62,466 nt of DNA. Origin: Dubosiella muris (GTDB taxonomy: Bacteria; Bacillota_I; Bacilli_A; Erysipelotrichales; Erysipelotrichaceae). The notes under the pieces were generated by a model. That model had not been told where the DNA came from, made no database searches, and saw nothing but the letters and a program-made list of their open reading frames with translations. The DNA lies in NCBI RefSeq assembly GCF_004793885.1, contig NZ_SRYG01000018.1, forward strand, positions 1 through 62,466. Direction: 5' to 3'. The position numbers were made by a program, and so were the translations under genes. This document shows positions 1 to 8,446 of the stretch, piece by piece (the first letter of the stretch is position 1; every line of letters begins with the position of its first letter).

Positions 1-47
1 ACGCGGCGTAAGAACCAAAAATTTCTTACGCTGCGTTTTCTTTTTTT
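1..47 (+). terminator. Intrinsic terminator at window edge
   Basis: A 14-bp stem (arms 1-14 and 23-36, one G-T pair) with an 8-nt loop is followed by a T-rich run to 47. It would end a plus-strand gene lying before the window. It also lies just past the 3' end of the minus-strand aminotransferase gene. Confidence 0.8.
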
Positions 48-1203
48 AAATGCGCTTCAGGAAGGCCTCAATGCGGTCACAGCCCTCTTTAATGTCATCC
101 AGGGAACATGCATACGACATTCGCATGAATCCTTCTCCATGCTCGCCAAATGCGTTTCCGGGGACACAGGCGACATGCTGGTCTTCGAGAAGACGGGAAC
201 AAAACGTTTCGCTATCCAGTCCGGTTCCGGAAATGTTAGGAAATACGTAAAAAGTCCCTTTCGGCATATTGGTTTTTAAGCCCATCCGGTTAAGCCGGCT
301 TACCAGCAAATTACGCCGGTTCAAGTACTCCGCTTTCATGCTAGACACATCCGGAAGTCCATGAAGAAGCGCTTCGATCGCGGCGTATTGCGCCGGTGTA
401 GGAGCGGACATGATAATGTATTGATGAATCTTTGTCATTTGCGAACTCAAAAACGGATTCGACAAAACGTAGCCTAAACGCCATCCGGTCATCGCGAAGG
501 CTTTGGAAAAGCCATTGATGACAATGACCTGATCACGAATTTCAGGGAACTGCGCCAACGACGCGAATTCGCCATCAAAAGTAAGCTCCGCGTAGATTTC
601 ATCGGAAATCACGTAAATTCCGGCTTCCAAAATGATGGGCACGAGCTTTTCATAGTCTTCGCGCGTCATGACCCCTCCGGTTGGATTGCTTGGAAAATTG
701 AGGATGATCGCTTTTGTTTTAGGGGAAATCGCCGCCAGCAGCGCTTCCGGTTTGAGCTTAAACTCGTTTTCCTCTGTCAAGGTAATCGGGACCGGGATCG
801 CTTTCGCCATTTCCACAGCGGGTAAATACGCCACATAGTTTGGATCCATGACGATGACTTCATCGCCTTCCTCCACCAAGGTGCGCATCGCCAAGTCGAT
901 GCCTTCCGATCCGCCAACAGTCACGACGATTTCTTTTTCGGGATCGTAAAACTGGTTGTAGCGCACTTCGTGAAATTCCGCGATCAGTTTTCGAAGCTCC
1001 AGCAAGCCGCGGTTGGCTGTATAGTGCGTTTTGCCTTTGGAAAGGGAATACACCGCGTTTTCGCAAATGTGCCACGGCGTGTCGAAATCGGGCTCGCCGA
1101 CACCAAACGAAATCACGTTTTCCATCGTGTTGGCCAAATCAAAAAATTTTCGGATTCCACTCGGCTTCAGCTTTTCGATCGTTGGGTTGATTGGCTTCAT
1201 CAT
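46..1203 (-). CDS. Class I/II pyridoxal-phosphate aminotransferase
   Basis: A 385-residue fold-type I aminotransferase, cytoplasmic, transferring amino groups between an amino acid and a 2-oxo acid with PLP. Visible motifs: substrate-site SNPTGG at 172-177, DEIY at 201-204, the Schiff-base lysine K234 in GFSKAFAMTGWRLGY. Length fits the aspartate/aromatic aminotransferase group. The start at 1203 forms an ATGA overlap with the Lrp-type regulator upstream; a second ATG follows directly at 1200. Coupling to an Lrp/AsnC regulator suggests control by an amino acid. The exact substrate cannot be told from sequence alone. Confidence 0.93.
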   Translation of the reverse strand: MMKPINPTIEKLKPSGIRKFFDLANTMENVISFGVGEPDFDTPWHICENAVYSLSKGKTHYTANRGLLELRKLIAEFHEVRYNQFYDPEKEIVVTVGGSEGIDLAMRTLVEEGDEVIVMDPNYVAYLPAVEMAKAIPVPITLTEENEFKLKPEALLAAISPKTKAIILNFPSNPTGGVMTREDYEKLVPIILEAGIYVISDEIYAELTFDGEFASLAQFPEIRDQVIVINGFSKAFAMTGWRLGYVLSNPFLSSQMTKIHQYIIMSAPTPAQYAAIEALLHGLPDVSSMKAEYLNRRNLLVSRLNRMGLKTNMPKGTFYVFPNISGTGLDSETFCSRLLEDQHVACVPGNAFGEHGEGFMRMSYACSLDDIKEGCDRIEAFLKRI

Positions 1204-1694
1204 GGAGTCACCACCAATCGGTTCGGCTCATCGTTTTCGGCGTCTTTCATGATGATGCCGTTGGTTTTGTACTGCTTGAGAACAAATAAGGTTTTCGTGC
1301 TGCGCACATCTTCCACGCAGGCGATTTTGTCTGAAACAAAGCGGGCTACTTCAAACATCGTTCTACCTTGCACCAGGCAGAGGAAGTCACAGTCGCCCGA
1401 CAACAAGTACATCGTGTCGATTTCGGGGTAATTGGCGATTTTCATCGCCGTTTTGTCGTATCCTTTATGGCGTTGCGGCACGCAGTCCACTTCGATAAAA
1501 GCCATGACTTTTTCATTTTTCAAAGCCCGGTTGTAGTTGATGACCGTGTGGTAGCCGCAAATGATCTTTTCGTCTTCCAGGCGCTGTATTTCTTCTTTGA
1601 CTTCGGTTTCCTCTTCCAGAAGAATGTCCGCCAGATCACGCGAGGTGAGTCTCGCGTTGTTTTCAAGAAGGTCGAGCAGGACATTTGTGTTCAT
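1200..1694 (-). CDS. Lrp/AsnC family transcriptional regulator
   Basis: A 164-residue protein: an N-terminal winged helix-turn-helix (about 1-50, LLDLLENNARLTSRDLADIL) followed by a RAM ligand-binding domain (about 65-145), usual for Lrp/AsnC proteins, which sense amino acids and form octamers. An upstream in-frame ATG exists, but the start at 1694 has an ideal GGAGGAAT site, and the promoter lies at 1717-1744, so 1694 is chosen. It overlaps the aminotransferase start, so the two are almost certainly one operon; it probably regulates that operon. The ligand is unknown. Confidence 0.9.
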   Translation of the reverse strand: MNTNVLLDLLENNARLTSRDLADILLEEETEVKEEIQRLEDEKIICGYHTVINYNRALKNEKVMAFIEVDCVPQRHKGYDKTAMKIANYPEIDTMYLLSGDCDFLCLVQGRTMFEVARFVSDKIACVEDVRSTKTLFVLKQYKTNGIIMKDAENDEPNRLVVTP

Positions 1695-1716
1695 ATAAAT
1701 TCCTCCTTTTTCAATC

Positions 1717-1744
1717 ATTTTACATGATTTACATTTATTGTCAA
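1717..1744 (-). promoter_or_regulatory. Promoter of the lrp-aminotransferase operon
   Basis: On the minus strand TTGACA (1744-1739) and TAAAAT (1722-1717) are separated by 16 bp, with TG just before the -10 box. Confidence 0.75.
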
Positions 1745-1790
1745 AACTTTGCATATGAACTTGAAAACGCTCTCAATTCCCCGATTAACA

Positions 1791-1819
1791 TTGACAATTA
1801 ATTCACATACTTCTATAAT
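1791..1819 (+). promoter_or_regulatory. Consensus sigma-A promoter of gap
   Basis: TTGACA (1791-1796) and TATAAT (1814-1819), both perfect consensus, with a 17-bp spacer. It stands back to back with the lrp promoter and suits a very highly expressed glycolytic gene. Confidence 0.93.
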
Positions 1820-1853
1820 TACAGTGAATTAAATAAAAGGAGGATTTACTGAC

Positions 1854-2870
1854 ATGACAGTAAAAGTTGCAATCAACGGTTTTGGACGTATCGGACGTTT
1901 GGCGTTCCGTCAAATGTTTGACGATCCGAACTATGAAGTAGTTGCGATCAACGATTTGACGAGCCCGGATATGCTGGCCCATTTGTTGAAATACGATTCG
2001 ACACAGGGAACTTACAAATTGGCCGACACAGTAGAGGCTGGTGAAGATTCGATTACAGTTGACGGAAAGAAAATCACCATCTACAAAGAAGCAGACGCTT
2101 CCAAACTGCCTTGGAAAGATCTTGGTGTAGACGTAGTTCTTGAATGTACAGGATTCTACACTTCGAAAGCAAAAGCACAGGCTCATATCGACGCTGGTGC
2201 GCGTAAAGTCGTAATTTCGGCTCCAGCCGGAAACGATCTTCCTACAGTTGTTTACAATGTTAACCAGGAAGTATTGAAACCATCGGATCAGATCATCTCT
2301 GCGGCAAGCTGCACGACGAACTGCCTTGCTCCTATGGCAAAAGCATTGAACGATCTTGCTCCAATCAAAGGCGGAATCATGACAACGGTTCACGCTTACA
2401 CTGGCGACCAGATGACTTTGGATGGTCCTCAGAGAAAAGGCGACAAACGTCGTAGCCGCGCGGCAGCTGTAAACATCGTTCCAAACTCGACAGGTGCTGC
2501 CAAAGCGATCGGTCTTGTTATTCCTGAATTGAACGGAAAACTGATCGGTTCCGCACAGCGTGTTCCTGTTCCTACAGGTTCGACGACTTTGCTCGTTGCA
2601 GAAGTTGAAGGCGCCGTTACTGTTGATCAAGTAAACGAAGCCATGGCCGCTGCACAAACTGAATCTTTCGGATACAACACGGAAGAAATCGTTTCGAGCG
2701 ACGTTATCGGTATGAAATACGGATCCCTGTTCGACGCAACACAAACAATGTGCACGCCTACAGGAGACGGAAACACACTTGTTCAGGTCGTTAGCTGGTA
2801 CGACAACGAAAACTCCTACACGAGCCAGATGGTTCGTACAATCAAATACTTCTCTGAATTAGGCGACTAA
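1854..2870 (+). CDS. gap: Glyceraldehyde-3-phosphate dehydrogenase
   Basis: A 338-residue glycolytic enzyme converting glyceraldehyde 3-phosphate, NAD+ and phosphate to 1,3-bisphosphoglycerate. The Rossmann motif INGFGRIGR spans 7-15 and the catalytic cysteine is C153 in [11 protein letters not shown]-like context ([10 protein letters not shown]). The length is typical. Start 1854 has an AAAAGGAGG site. It is transcribed alone: a perfect consensus promoter precedes it and a terminator follows. Its codon use is visibly more biased (few rare or G-ending codons) than its neighbours, as expected for a highly expressed gene. Confidence 0.98.
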   Translation: MTVKVAINGFGRIGRLAFRQMFDDPNYEVVAINDLTSPDMLAHLLKYDSTQGTYKLADTVEAGEDSITVDGKKITIYKEADASKLPWKDLGVDVVLECTGFYTSKAKAQAHIDAGARKVVISAPAGNDLPTVVYNVNQEVLKPSDQIISAASCTTNCLAPMAKALNDLAPIKGGIMTTVHAYTGDQMTLDGPQRKGDKRRSRAAAVNIVPNSTGAAKAIGLVIPELNGKLIGSAQRVPVPTGSTTLLVAEVEGAVTVDQVNEAMAAAQTESFGYNTEEIVSSDVIGMKYGSLFDATQTMCTPTGDGNTLVQVVSWYDNENSYTSQMVRTIKYFSELGD

Positions 2871-2890
2871 TTCCGGGTTGGAGATTGCTT

Positions 2891-2925
2891 AAAAGGCATC
2901 GAATCGTTCTCGATGCCTTTTTTTT
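2891..2925 (+). terminator. gap terminator
   Basis: A 12-bp perfect stem (2891-2902 with 2910-2921), 7-nt loop, and a T run to 2925. Confidence 0.92.
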
Positions 2926-2940
2926 GCCGTGGAACCATTC

Positions 2941-2969
2941 TTGAAAAATGAAAGGGACTAAGGTATTCT
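2941..2969 (+). promoter_or_regulatory. Promoter of the cysS operon
   Basis: TTGAAA (2941-2946), 17-bp spacer, TATTCT (2964-2969). It precedes the small ORF that starts at 2995. Confidence 0.65.
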
Positions 2970-2994
2970 AAAAGAATGAATGTGAGGTCAGATT

Positions 2995-3171
2995 ATGCCG
3001 TTAAAACAACGATTAACCGATGAAGACCGCGACGAGATCACCAAAGACGTGGACGATCTTGACGCCAATTATATCCAACAAATGAAAGAAGCTGGAATCG
3101 ACGAAGATCTGCTCCAGCAATTTAAAGATTTAACAATCGAACTCGGACAGGAAAGAGGGAATAAAGGATGA
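2995..3171 (+). CDS. Small acidic protein upstream of cysS
   Basis: A 58-residue ORF, MPLKQRLTDEDRDEI... ending QERGNKG, rich in D, E and K and predicted helical. Its stop overlaps the cysS start as ATGA (3168-3171), so the two are probably translationally coupled. GTGAGG lies upstream of the ATG. The codon pattern looks coding, but I do not recognise the family. It may be a small regulatory or structural protein, or just a coupling leader for cysS. Confidence 0.65.
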   Translation: MPLKQRLTDEDRDEITKDVDDLDANYIQQMKEAGIDEDLLQQFKDLTIELGQERGNKG

Positions 3172-4505
3172 AGCTTTACAACAGCTATACTCAAACGATC
3201 GAACCGCTTCAGCCAATCGAAGAAGGAAAGGTTTCCATGTATGTATGCGGACCTACCGTGTACAACTATCCACACATTGGCAATGTGCGTCCGATCATCG
3301 TATTCGATACATTGAAAAAGGCGCTTCAGGCGCAAGGAATGGACGTGACCTACGTGTCGAACTATACGGATGTCGACGACAAGATCATCAACACCGCGAT
3401 TGAAAACAACACGACCGAAAAAGAAATCACCGCCAAGTTTATCGAGGCGTACGACCAGACCCGCGCCGACCTCCATGCCGACCGCCCGGATGTCGCGCCC
3501 AAAGTCACAGACACGATGGACGAAATCATCGCGTTTATCCAAAACCTCGTTCAAGCCGGCGCCGCCTATGAAGTGGATGGCGATGTGTATTACCGCGTCG
3601 ATTCCAACGAGAAGTATGGCGAGCTTTCTCACCAAAAAGTCGAGGACTTGATGGTAGGCGCGCGCATCGACGAAAACGAGAAAAAGGAAAACCCACTGGA
3701 TTTCACCCTTTGGAAAAAAACGGATAAGGGCATCCAATGGGACTCGCCTTGGTCGAAAGGAAGACCGGGATGGCATACGGAATGCGTCGTCATGATCAAC
3801 GATGTGTTCCAGAAGCCGCTGATCGACATTCATGGCGGCGGACTGGATTTAAAATTTCCGCACCATGAAAACGAAATCGCGCAAAACGAGTCGCTGCACC
3901 ACACGCATCTGGCGAACATGTGGGTATACAACGGAATGATCAACATCGACGGAATCAAAATGAGCAAGTCGCTCGGCAATGTCTGGTGGGCAAAAGATCT
4001 TATCGCTCTGTATGGAGGAAACGTGATTCGCTGGGTTATGATTTCCGCCCAGTACCGCGCTCCGTTGAATTTGAATGAAAAAGCGTTTGAAAGCGCACAA
4101 AAAGAGCTTAAAAAGATTTTCACGGCTTACAAGCAGGCCAAGATCCTGCTGCAAGTCAACGAGGAATCCACAACCGATGCGACGCTGGACAGCGGACTGT
4201 GGCAACCGTTTATCGACGCGCTCAACGACGATTTAAACACGCCAAATGCAATCACAGCCGTGCTGGAATGCGTGAAAAAGATCAATCAGACCCAGCGTCA
4301 GAAGCCGCTGGATTGCGCCGCGCTGGCCGCGCAAACCGCGACGCTGGAAAAGATGATGGACGTTTTAGGCATCTGTCTGGAATTTGTGCACATGACGGCG
4401 GAAGACAAAGCCGTTTACCGGGCGTGGAAAGAAGCCGTCCAGGAAAAAAACTACGAACAAGCCGATTTGTACCGGGCCCAGCTGCTGGAAAAAGGGATTC
4501 TCTAA
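3168..4505 (+). CDS. cysS: Cysteinyl-tRNA synthetase
   Basis: A 445-residue class Ia synthetase charging tRNA-Cys. HIGH-type motif PHIGN at 35-39, KMSKS at 264-268, and zinc-site residues C27, C206 and the PHHENE stretch around 231-236. Length is close to the Firmicute norm of about 465. Start 3168 overlaps the upstream small ORF and has AAAGGATG-type spacing from a GAGGGAATAAAGG purine stretch. The next gene, mrnC, starts inside the stop codon; this cysS-mrnC-rlmB order is a classic Firmicute cluster. Confidence 0.98.
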   Translation: MKLYNSYTQTIEPLQPIEEGKVSMYVCGPTVYNYPHIGNVRPIIVFDTLKKALQAQGMDVTYVSNYTDVDDKIINTAIENNTTEKEITAKFIEAYDQTRADLHADRPDVAPKVTDTMDEIIAFIQNLVQAGAAYEVDGDVYYRVDSNEKYGELSHQKVEDLMVGARIDENEKKENPLDFTLWKKTDKGIQWDSPWSKGRPGWHTECVVMINDVFQKPLIDIHGGGLDLKFPHHENEIAQNESLHHTHLANMWVYNGMINIDGIKMSKSLGNVWWAKDLIALYGGNVIRWVMISAQYRAPLNLNEKAFESAQKELKKIFTAYKQAKILLQVNEESTTDATLDSGLWQPFIDALNDDLNTPNAITAVLECVKKINQTQRQKPLDCAALAAQTATLEKMMDVLGICLEFVHMTAEDKAVYRAWKEAVQEKNYEQADLYRAQLLEKGIL

Positions 4506-4894
4506 TGGAAATCGTTACCGAAAACGCCACGAGTCTTGCCTGGATGGGGGACGCGGTAATGACCTTGGCGGTGCGTCGTCATTTGCTTGATCTTGGATTT
4601 TCCAAAGCCAACGTTCTGCAAAAAAAGAGCGCGAAAATCAACAGCGCCAAAGGGCAGGCGGCCATTTTGGCCCAGCTGGAGAAAGAGAATTTTTTCAATG
4701 AAGAGGAAAAGGAAATCCTTCGACGCGGACGGAACGCCACGATCCACTCGAAGGCGAAAAACGCCGACGGAAAGACGTATCTGCGTTCTACAGCGCTGGA
4801 AGCCGTGATCGGATACTTGTATTTGTACAAACACGAAGATCGAATGGACCAGCTCATAAAACGCATCATAGAACTAGGAGATACAATACAATGA
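4505..4894 (+). CDS. mrnC: Mini-ribonuclease III
   Basis: A 129-residue stand-alone RNase III catalytic domain that matures 23S rRNA in Firmicutes; it lacks the double-stranded RNA-binding domain of full RNase III. The conserved LAWMGDAV (11-18) carries the acidic active-site residue D16, and STALEAVIGYLYL near the C-terminus supplies the second acidic motif. The start codon shares one base with the cysS stop and the stop overlaps the rlmB start, so all three are tightly coupled. A longer in-frame reading begins inside cysS but is not the gene. Confidence 0.95.
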   Translation: MEIVTENATSLAWMGDAVMTLAVRRHLLDLGFSKANVLQKKSAKINSAKGQAAILAQLEKENFFNEEEKEILRRGRNATIHSKAKNADGKTYLRSTALEAVIGYLYLYKHEDRMDQLIKRIIELGDTIQ

Positions 4895-5616
4895 TCGTAT
4901 ATGGGAAAAACGTTTTTAATCAAATCAAAGAAGATCCTCAACAAATCCAGGAAGTGTACGTTTTAAACAACATCAAAGACCAGAGCGTGCTGAAGGCGGT
5001 TCGCCAGCTGAAGTGCCCGGTCAAGACCGTGTCGCGAAAAGAGCTGGAAAAAATGACAGACCAGGGCATTCACAACGGAATCGCGGCCAAGGTAAAAGAC
5101 ATCCCCACCTACACGCTCGACGAGCTGCTGCAACGAAAAAAAGGAGATCGTCCGGGATTGTACGTGGCGCTTGACAACATTCAGGACCCGCACAATGTAG
5201 GCTCGATTTTGCGAAGCGCCGACTGCACCGGCGTGGATGGCGTCATTTTATGCAAACACAACAGCGCTGGTCTGACGCCGACCGCCATCAAGGCGAGCAC
5301 GGGAGCGGCCTACACCGTCCCGGTCGCCATTGTCAACAACCTCTCCCAGGCATTAAAACAAATGAAGGAAGCCGGTTATTGGGTGGCAGGCGCCGATATG
5401 GACAACGCCCGCGATTATCGCGAAGGTATGTACGACTCCCCGACCGTGCTTGTGATCGGGTCCGAAGGAAAAGGCATTTCACCGCTGGTCAAAAAGCAAT
5501 GCGACTATATGGTCAAACTGCCGATGGTTGGCTCGATTTCCTCCCTGAACGCTTCGGTTGCCTGCGCCGTGCTCCTCTACGAAATTTTGAATCAGCGCCA
5601 GCCGGTCAAGAGGTAG
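4891..5616 (+). CDS. rlmB: 23S rRNA (guanosine-2'-O-)-methyltransferase, TrmH family
   Basis: A 241-residue SPOUT methyltransferase. It has a small N-terminal substrate-binding domain (about 1-75) and a knotted C-terminal domain with the three SPOUT motifs: NVGSILRSADC, VIGSEGKGISPL and SISSLNASVACAVLLYE. It transfers methyl from S-adenosylmethionine to a 23S rRNA ribose. The start overlaps mrnC as ATGA. Placement after cysS and mrnC is conserved in Firmicutes and supports the rlmB/yacO assignment. Confidence 0.93.
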   Translation: MIVYGKNVFNQIKEDPQQIQEVYVLNNIKDQSVLKAVRQLKCPVKTVSRKELEKMTDQGIHNGIAAKVKDIPTYTLDELLQRKKGDRPGLYVALDNIQDPHNVGSILRSADCTGVDGVILCKHNSAGLTPTAIKASTGAAYTVPVAIVNNLSQALKQMKEAGYWVAGADMDNARDYREGMYDSPTVLVIGSEGKGISPLVKKQCDYMVKLPMVGSISSLNASVACAVLLYEILNQRQPVKR

Positions 5617-5620
5617 TCGT

Positions 5621-6226
5621 TTGAAAGACAACATCAACGAGCTGATTTACCGTTATTTCCAAAAAGACGAGGAAGCGCTGGCTGAATTGATCGCCATGTT
5701 GCGTCCGGGCGTGATGAACGTGTACCAAAAAAAGATGGAATACAAAAAAACCGAGCCGGTTTACCGGGAGGAGTTTTTGAGCATGGCCGATTTGCTTTTG
5801 GTCGATTGTCTGGAAAAATACCGGTACGACCACAAGGTGTCGTTTTTAACGTTTTATTTGCGGGCGCTCCACAATCGCCTGATTGACGCGGGCCGGACGG
5901 CGTTTCGAAACGATCCGCTCCTCACGCAGGAGCACATCGTGTATTTGGACCGGCGTCCGGGTGAGGACGCCAGCGTTTCCATGCAGGATCTGATCGAGGA
6001 TCGCAGCGCGAGCAGCGGCAGGCTGATCACAAGCAAAATCAGCCTGGAGATGGCTTTGGAAAAAATTGATTTGAAGCCGCTTCAAAAGCAGGCGGTTCGA
6101 ATGTATTTGGATGGATATTCGCAGCGGGAGATCGCGCGTCATTGTGGTTGTTCAATCAAGTCCATTCGACGGCTCCTGGAAAAATTTGAAGCTTTCAGTC
6201 GCCAGGAATTGACAGTGGATGAATAA
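5621..6226 (+). CDS. Sigma-70 family RNA polymerase sigma factor-like protein
   Basis: A 201-residue protein with a region-2-like N-terminal half ([33 protein letters not shown], about 52-87) and a region-4 helix-turn-helix at the end ([32 protein letters not shown], split here for reading). The start is TTG at 5621 behind AGAGGTAG. It lies 4 nt after rlmB, where Firmicutes often carry sigH/rpoF-type genes. Which promoters it reads, and whether it is a full sigma factor, cannot be deduced. Confidence 0.85.
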   Translation: MKDNINELIYRYFQKDEEALAELIAMLRPGVMNVYQKKMEYKKTEPVYREEFLSMADLLLVDCLEKYRYDHKVSFLTFYLRALHNRLIDAGRTAFRNDPLLTQEHIVYLDRRPGEDASVSMQDLIEDRSASSGRLITSKISLEMALEKIDLKPLQKQAVRMYLDGYSQREIARHCGCSIKSIRRLLEKFEAFSRQELTVDE

Positions 6227-6238
6227 TCATTGTATATT
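6209..6238 (+). promoter_or_regulatory. Promoter of rpmG-secE
   Basis: TTGACA (6209-6214), 18-bp spacer, TATATT (6233-6238), with TG before the -10 box. The -35 box lies inside the end of the sigma-factor gene. Confidence 0.75.
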
Positions 6239-6264
6239 ATTATGATGTAAGGAGCGTGATTTAT

Positions 6265-6414
6265 ATGGCTGAAAAGGTTACTTTGACTTGTACAGAATGC
6301 TTTTCGAGAAATTACTCGACTTCAAAAAACAAGAAAACAAGCACGCAACGTCTTGAAATGAGAAAGTTTTGTCCAAAATGCGGGAAGCACACTTTGCACC
6401 GCGAAACGAAATAG
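6265..6414 (+). CDS. rpmG: 50S ribosomal protein L33 (bL33)
   Basis: A 49-residue ribosomal protein with the zinc-ribbon pairs CTEC near the N-terminus and CPKC near 36-39, so this is the zinc-binding (C+) form. The Shine-Dalgarno site is TAAGGAG. rpmG-secE-nusG is an old conserved order. This gene is too short for most automatic ORF callers. Confidence 0.96.
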   Translation: MAEKVTLTCTECFSRNYSTSKNKKTSTQRLEMRKFCPKCGKHTLHRETK

Positions 6415-6425
6415 AGGGAAAGATC

Positions 6426-6623
6426 ATGAGCAACGAAAAAAAAGAATGGACGTATTCTCCAAAAGGAGTCTGGTCCGAATTGAGAAAGGTCCAGTGGCCT
6501 ACGTTTAAAGAATTGATGGGAACAAGCGGTTCCGTGATCCTGTTCACGGTTTTATTTGGCTTGTACTTCTTTCTTTGCGAGCTGGCGTCGTCCAGTCTTG
6601 TCAGCTGGATCGTAGGACTCTAA
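6426..6623 (+). CDS. secE: Protein translocase subunit SecE
   Basis: A 65-residue single-span membrane protein that clamps SecY in the Sec translocon. The conserved amphipathic stretch WSELRKVQWPTFKEL (about 17-31) is diagnostic, followed by one transmembrane helix (about 35-55). The start at 6426, behind AGAGGGAAAG, is preferred over an upstream in-frame ATG inside rpmG. Confidence 0.95.
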   Translation: MSNEKKEWTYSPKGVWSELRKVQWPTFKELMGTSGSVILFTVLFGLYFFLCELASSSLVSWIVGL

Positions 6624-6626
6624 ACC

Positions 6627-6651
6627 AAAGAGCGCCGACCGCGCTCTTTTT
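6627..6651 (+). terminator. rpmG-secE terminator
   Basis: A 9-bp perfect stem (6627-6635 with 6641-6649), 5-nt loop and a short T run. Confidence 0.85.
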
Positions 6652-6671
6652 CGAATGGAAAAGAAAAAGGG

Positions 6672-6706
6672 AATCCATATGGATTTTTCCATGAATACGA
6701 TATAAT
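6672..6706 (+). promoter_or_regulatory. nusG promoter with an overlapping 14-bp palindrome
   Basis: A TATAAT box sits at 6701-6706. No good -35 box is present; the -35 position is covered by a perfect palindrome, AATCCATATGGATT (6672-6685). The palindrome could be an operator; no regulator is known for it. Confidence 0.5.
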
Positions 6707-6773
6707 GGAAACGGTCAAGAAGCAGCCGGCTGAAGACGAGGCTGCATGAATATAAGGAATGGAGCAGAACAAC

Positions 6774-7322
6774 ATGGATAGTAATTTAAAAAAAGAGTGG
6801 TATGTCGTCAACACATACGCAGGACAGGAAAACCGCGTAAAGGAAAATCTGGAGCGCCGTATTAAAACAATGGGCCTGGAAGATTCCTTGTTTCAAGTCG
6901 TTGTCGCCGAGGAAAAAGTAACGGAATACAAAAACAACAAAAAAGTGGAAAAGACTCACAACTTGTTTTCCGGGTACGTGCTCGTGCAAATGATCATGAC
7001 CGACGAGGCGTGGTACGTCGTGCGAAACACGCCAGGCGTGACCGGATTTATCGGATCCAGCGGAAAGGGCGCCAAGCCGTTCCCTGTTTCGCAGGAAGAA
7101 ATTGATTCCGTTCTTTCCAGACTTGGAAAGCTGGAGCACAAACGGGAAGTCGACTTCAAGGTAGGCGACACCGTTCGTATTTTGCGTGGTGGTTTTGAAG
7201 ACTCCGAAGGTGAAATCGTGGCGATGAACGACGAAAAGGAAGAAGCAACCGTTCTCGTGATTTTCGCCAACCGCGAAACGCCAACCGACATTTCCTATGC
7301 CGATATCGAGAAAGTCGCCTAG
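6774..7322 (+). CDS. nusG: Transcription termination/antitermination factor NusG
   Basis: A 182-residue RNA-polymerase elongation factor. The NGN domain opens with KEWYVVNTYAGQENRVKENL, and a KOW domain follows (about 125-180, FKVGDTVRILRGGFEDSEGEI). An in-frame ATG at 6759 is directly abutted by AAGGA with no spacing, so 6774 (GGAG 9 nt upstream) is chosen. The gene follows secE as expected but has its own promoter. Confidence 0.95.
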   Translation: MDSNLKKEWYVVNTYAGQENRVKENLERRIKTMGLEDSLFQVVVAEEKVTEYKNNKKVEKTHNLFSGYVLVQMIMTDEAWYVVRNTPGVTGFIGSSGKGAKPFPVSQEEIDSVLSRLGKLEHKREVDFKVGDTVRILRGGFEDSEGEIVAMNDEKEEATVLVIFANRETPTDISYADIEKVA

Positions 7323-7346
7323 ACTTTCTTTTTAGGGAGAGTGAAC

Positions 7347-8132
7347 ATGAAGACAATCGTATTGGACCTGGATGGAACGATGTATCGGGGGACGCAGCCC
7401 ATCGAAAGCGCCAAAGCGTTTATCGACCTGTGCGCGGCCCGGAATGTTCCGTATGTGTTTTTGACAAACAACTCGATGCGCACGCGCCAGGAAAACGCCC
7501 AGCACATGCTGGACATGGGCTATGAGCATGTGGAAGCCGGCCAGTTTTTCAATTCCGCGATGGCGAGCGCCCGCTACGTGCGAAAAAGTGAAACCGGACG
7601 AAAAGCTTGTTTTATTGGAAAAAACGGCATGAAAGAGGCGTTGCTGGACGAAGGGTTTGAACTCGTCGACCACGATCCGGATTTCGTGTTTATCGGATTA
7701 AACAAAGAGATGGACTACGCCGGATACTCGCGAATGCTTGGTCATCTTTTGAACGGAGCGAAACTGATTGGCACGAATACCGACCGCATCCTGGCCAAGG
7801 AAAACGGCTTCGAGGTCGGGAACGGCTCGGTCGTCGCGCTTTTTGAATACGCCACCGGGCAAAAGTCGCCGCAAATCGCCAAGCCGTACGCGCCGATTCT
7901 CGATTTATGTCTGGAGCATTTCGGACTGGACAAGGAAAGTATCATCCTTGTGGGCGACAACTTGGAAACCGATATTGCTTTGGGGTACAATACGGGTGTA
8001 GAAACGTTTCTTGTCGAAACGGGTGTCCATCGTCGGGAAGACGTGGAGCGCCTGGGAATTTATCCGACCCACGTCGGTCAAAGTTTAATGGATTTTGATT
8101 GGAATTGGCTGGAAAACGACGAGGAATGCTGA
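7347..8132 (+). CDS. HAD superfamily IIA phosphatase (NagD/YutF type)
   Basis: A 261-residue hydrolase with the HAD nucleophile motif LDLDGTMYRG (5-14), FLTNNS for motif II and VGDNLETDIALG for motif III/IV. It has the C2 cap insert of the NagD group, which dephosphorylates sugar phosphates, nucleotides or phosphoglycolate. AGGGAG is spaced for ATG 7347; an in-frame GTG at 7341 is too close. It follows nusG by 24 nt. The substrate is not predictable. Confidence 0.9.
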   Translation: MKTIVLDLDGTMYRGTQPIESAKAFIDLCAARNVPYVFLTNNSMRTRQENAQHMLDMGYEHVEAGQFFNSAMASARYVRKSETGRKACFIGKNGMKEALLDEGFELVDHDPDFVFIGLNKEMDYAGYSRMLGHLLNGAKLIGTNTDRILAKENGFEVGNGSVVALFEYATGQKSPQIAKPYAPILDLCLEHFGLDKESIILVGDNLETDIALGYNTGVETFLVETGVHRREDVERLGIYPTHVGQSLMDFDWNWLENDEEC

Positions 8133-8170
8133 TACAATTAGAAAGTTAGTGGAAAGAGTGGAATAAAACT

Positions 8171-8401
8171 ATGGAACAAACATTAGACATACTATTAATG
8201 GTCTTATCAGGAATTATTATTATTTTGACACTGCTTCAAGGTGGAAAATCCGATGGTCTTTCTTCCGCGTTTACCGGAAGCGGGGACTTGAACTTGTTCG
8301 CCGTGACAAAAGAACGAGGACCGGAAAAGGTTATCAGCCGCGCCACACTCGTGTGCGGGATCCTCTTTTTCGCACTTGTTATCGCACTGCAAATTGTGTA
8401 A
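8171..8401 (+). CDS. secG: Protein translocase subunit SecG
   Basis: A 76-residue protein with two transmembrane helices (about 4-22 and 57-75) and the conserved central stretch LLQGGKSDGLSSAFTGSG. It helps the SecYE channel and SecA cycle. It precedes rnr, as in many Firmicutes. Confidence 0.95.
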   Translation: MEQTLDILLMVLSGIIIILTLLQGGKSDGLSSAFTGSGDLNLFAVTKERGPEKVISRATLVCGILFFALVIALQIV

Positions 8402-8404
8402 TTC

Positions 8405-8426
8405 AAAAGGCCGGCAGGCCTTTTTT
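8405..8426 (+). terminator. Small hairpin between secG and rnr
   Basis: An 8-bp stem (8405-8412 with 8417-8424), tetraloop GGCA and six T residues. It lies only 20 nt before rnr, so it may set the secG/rnr ratio rather than fully stop transcription. Confidence 0.75.
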
Positions 8427-8446
8427 CTTTGAAAAGGAGGAACATC

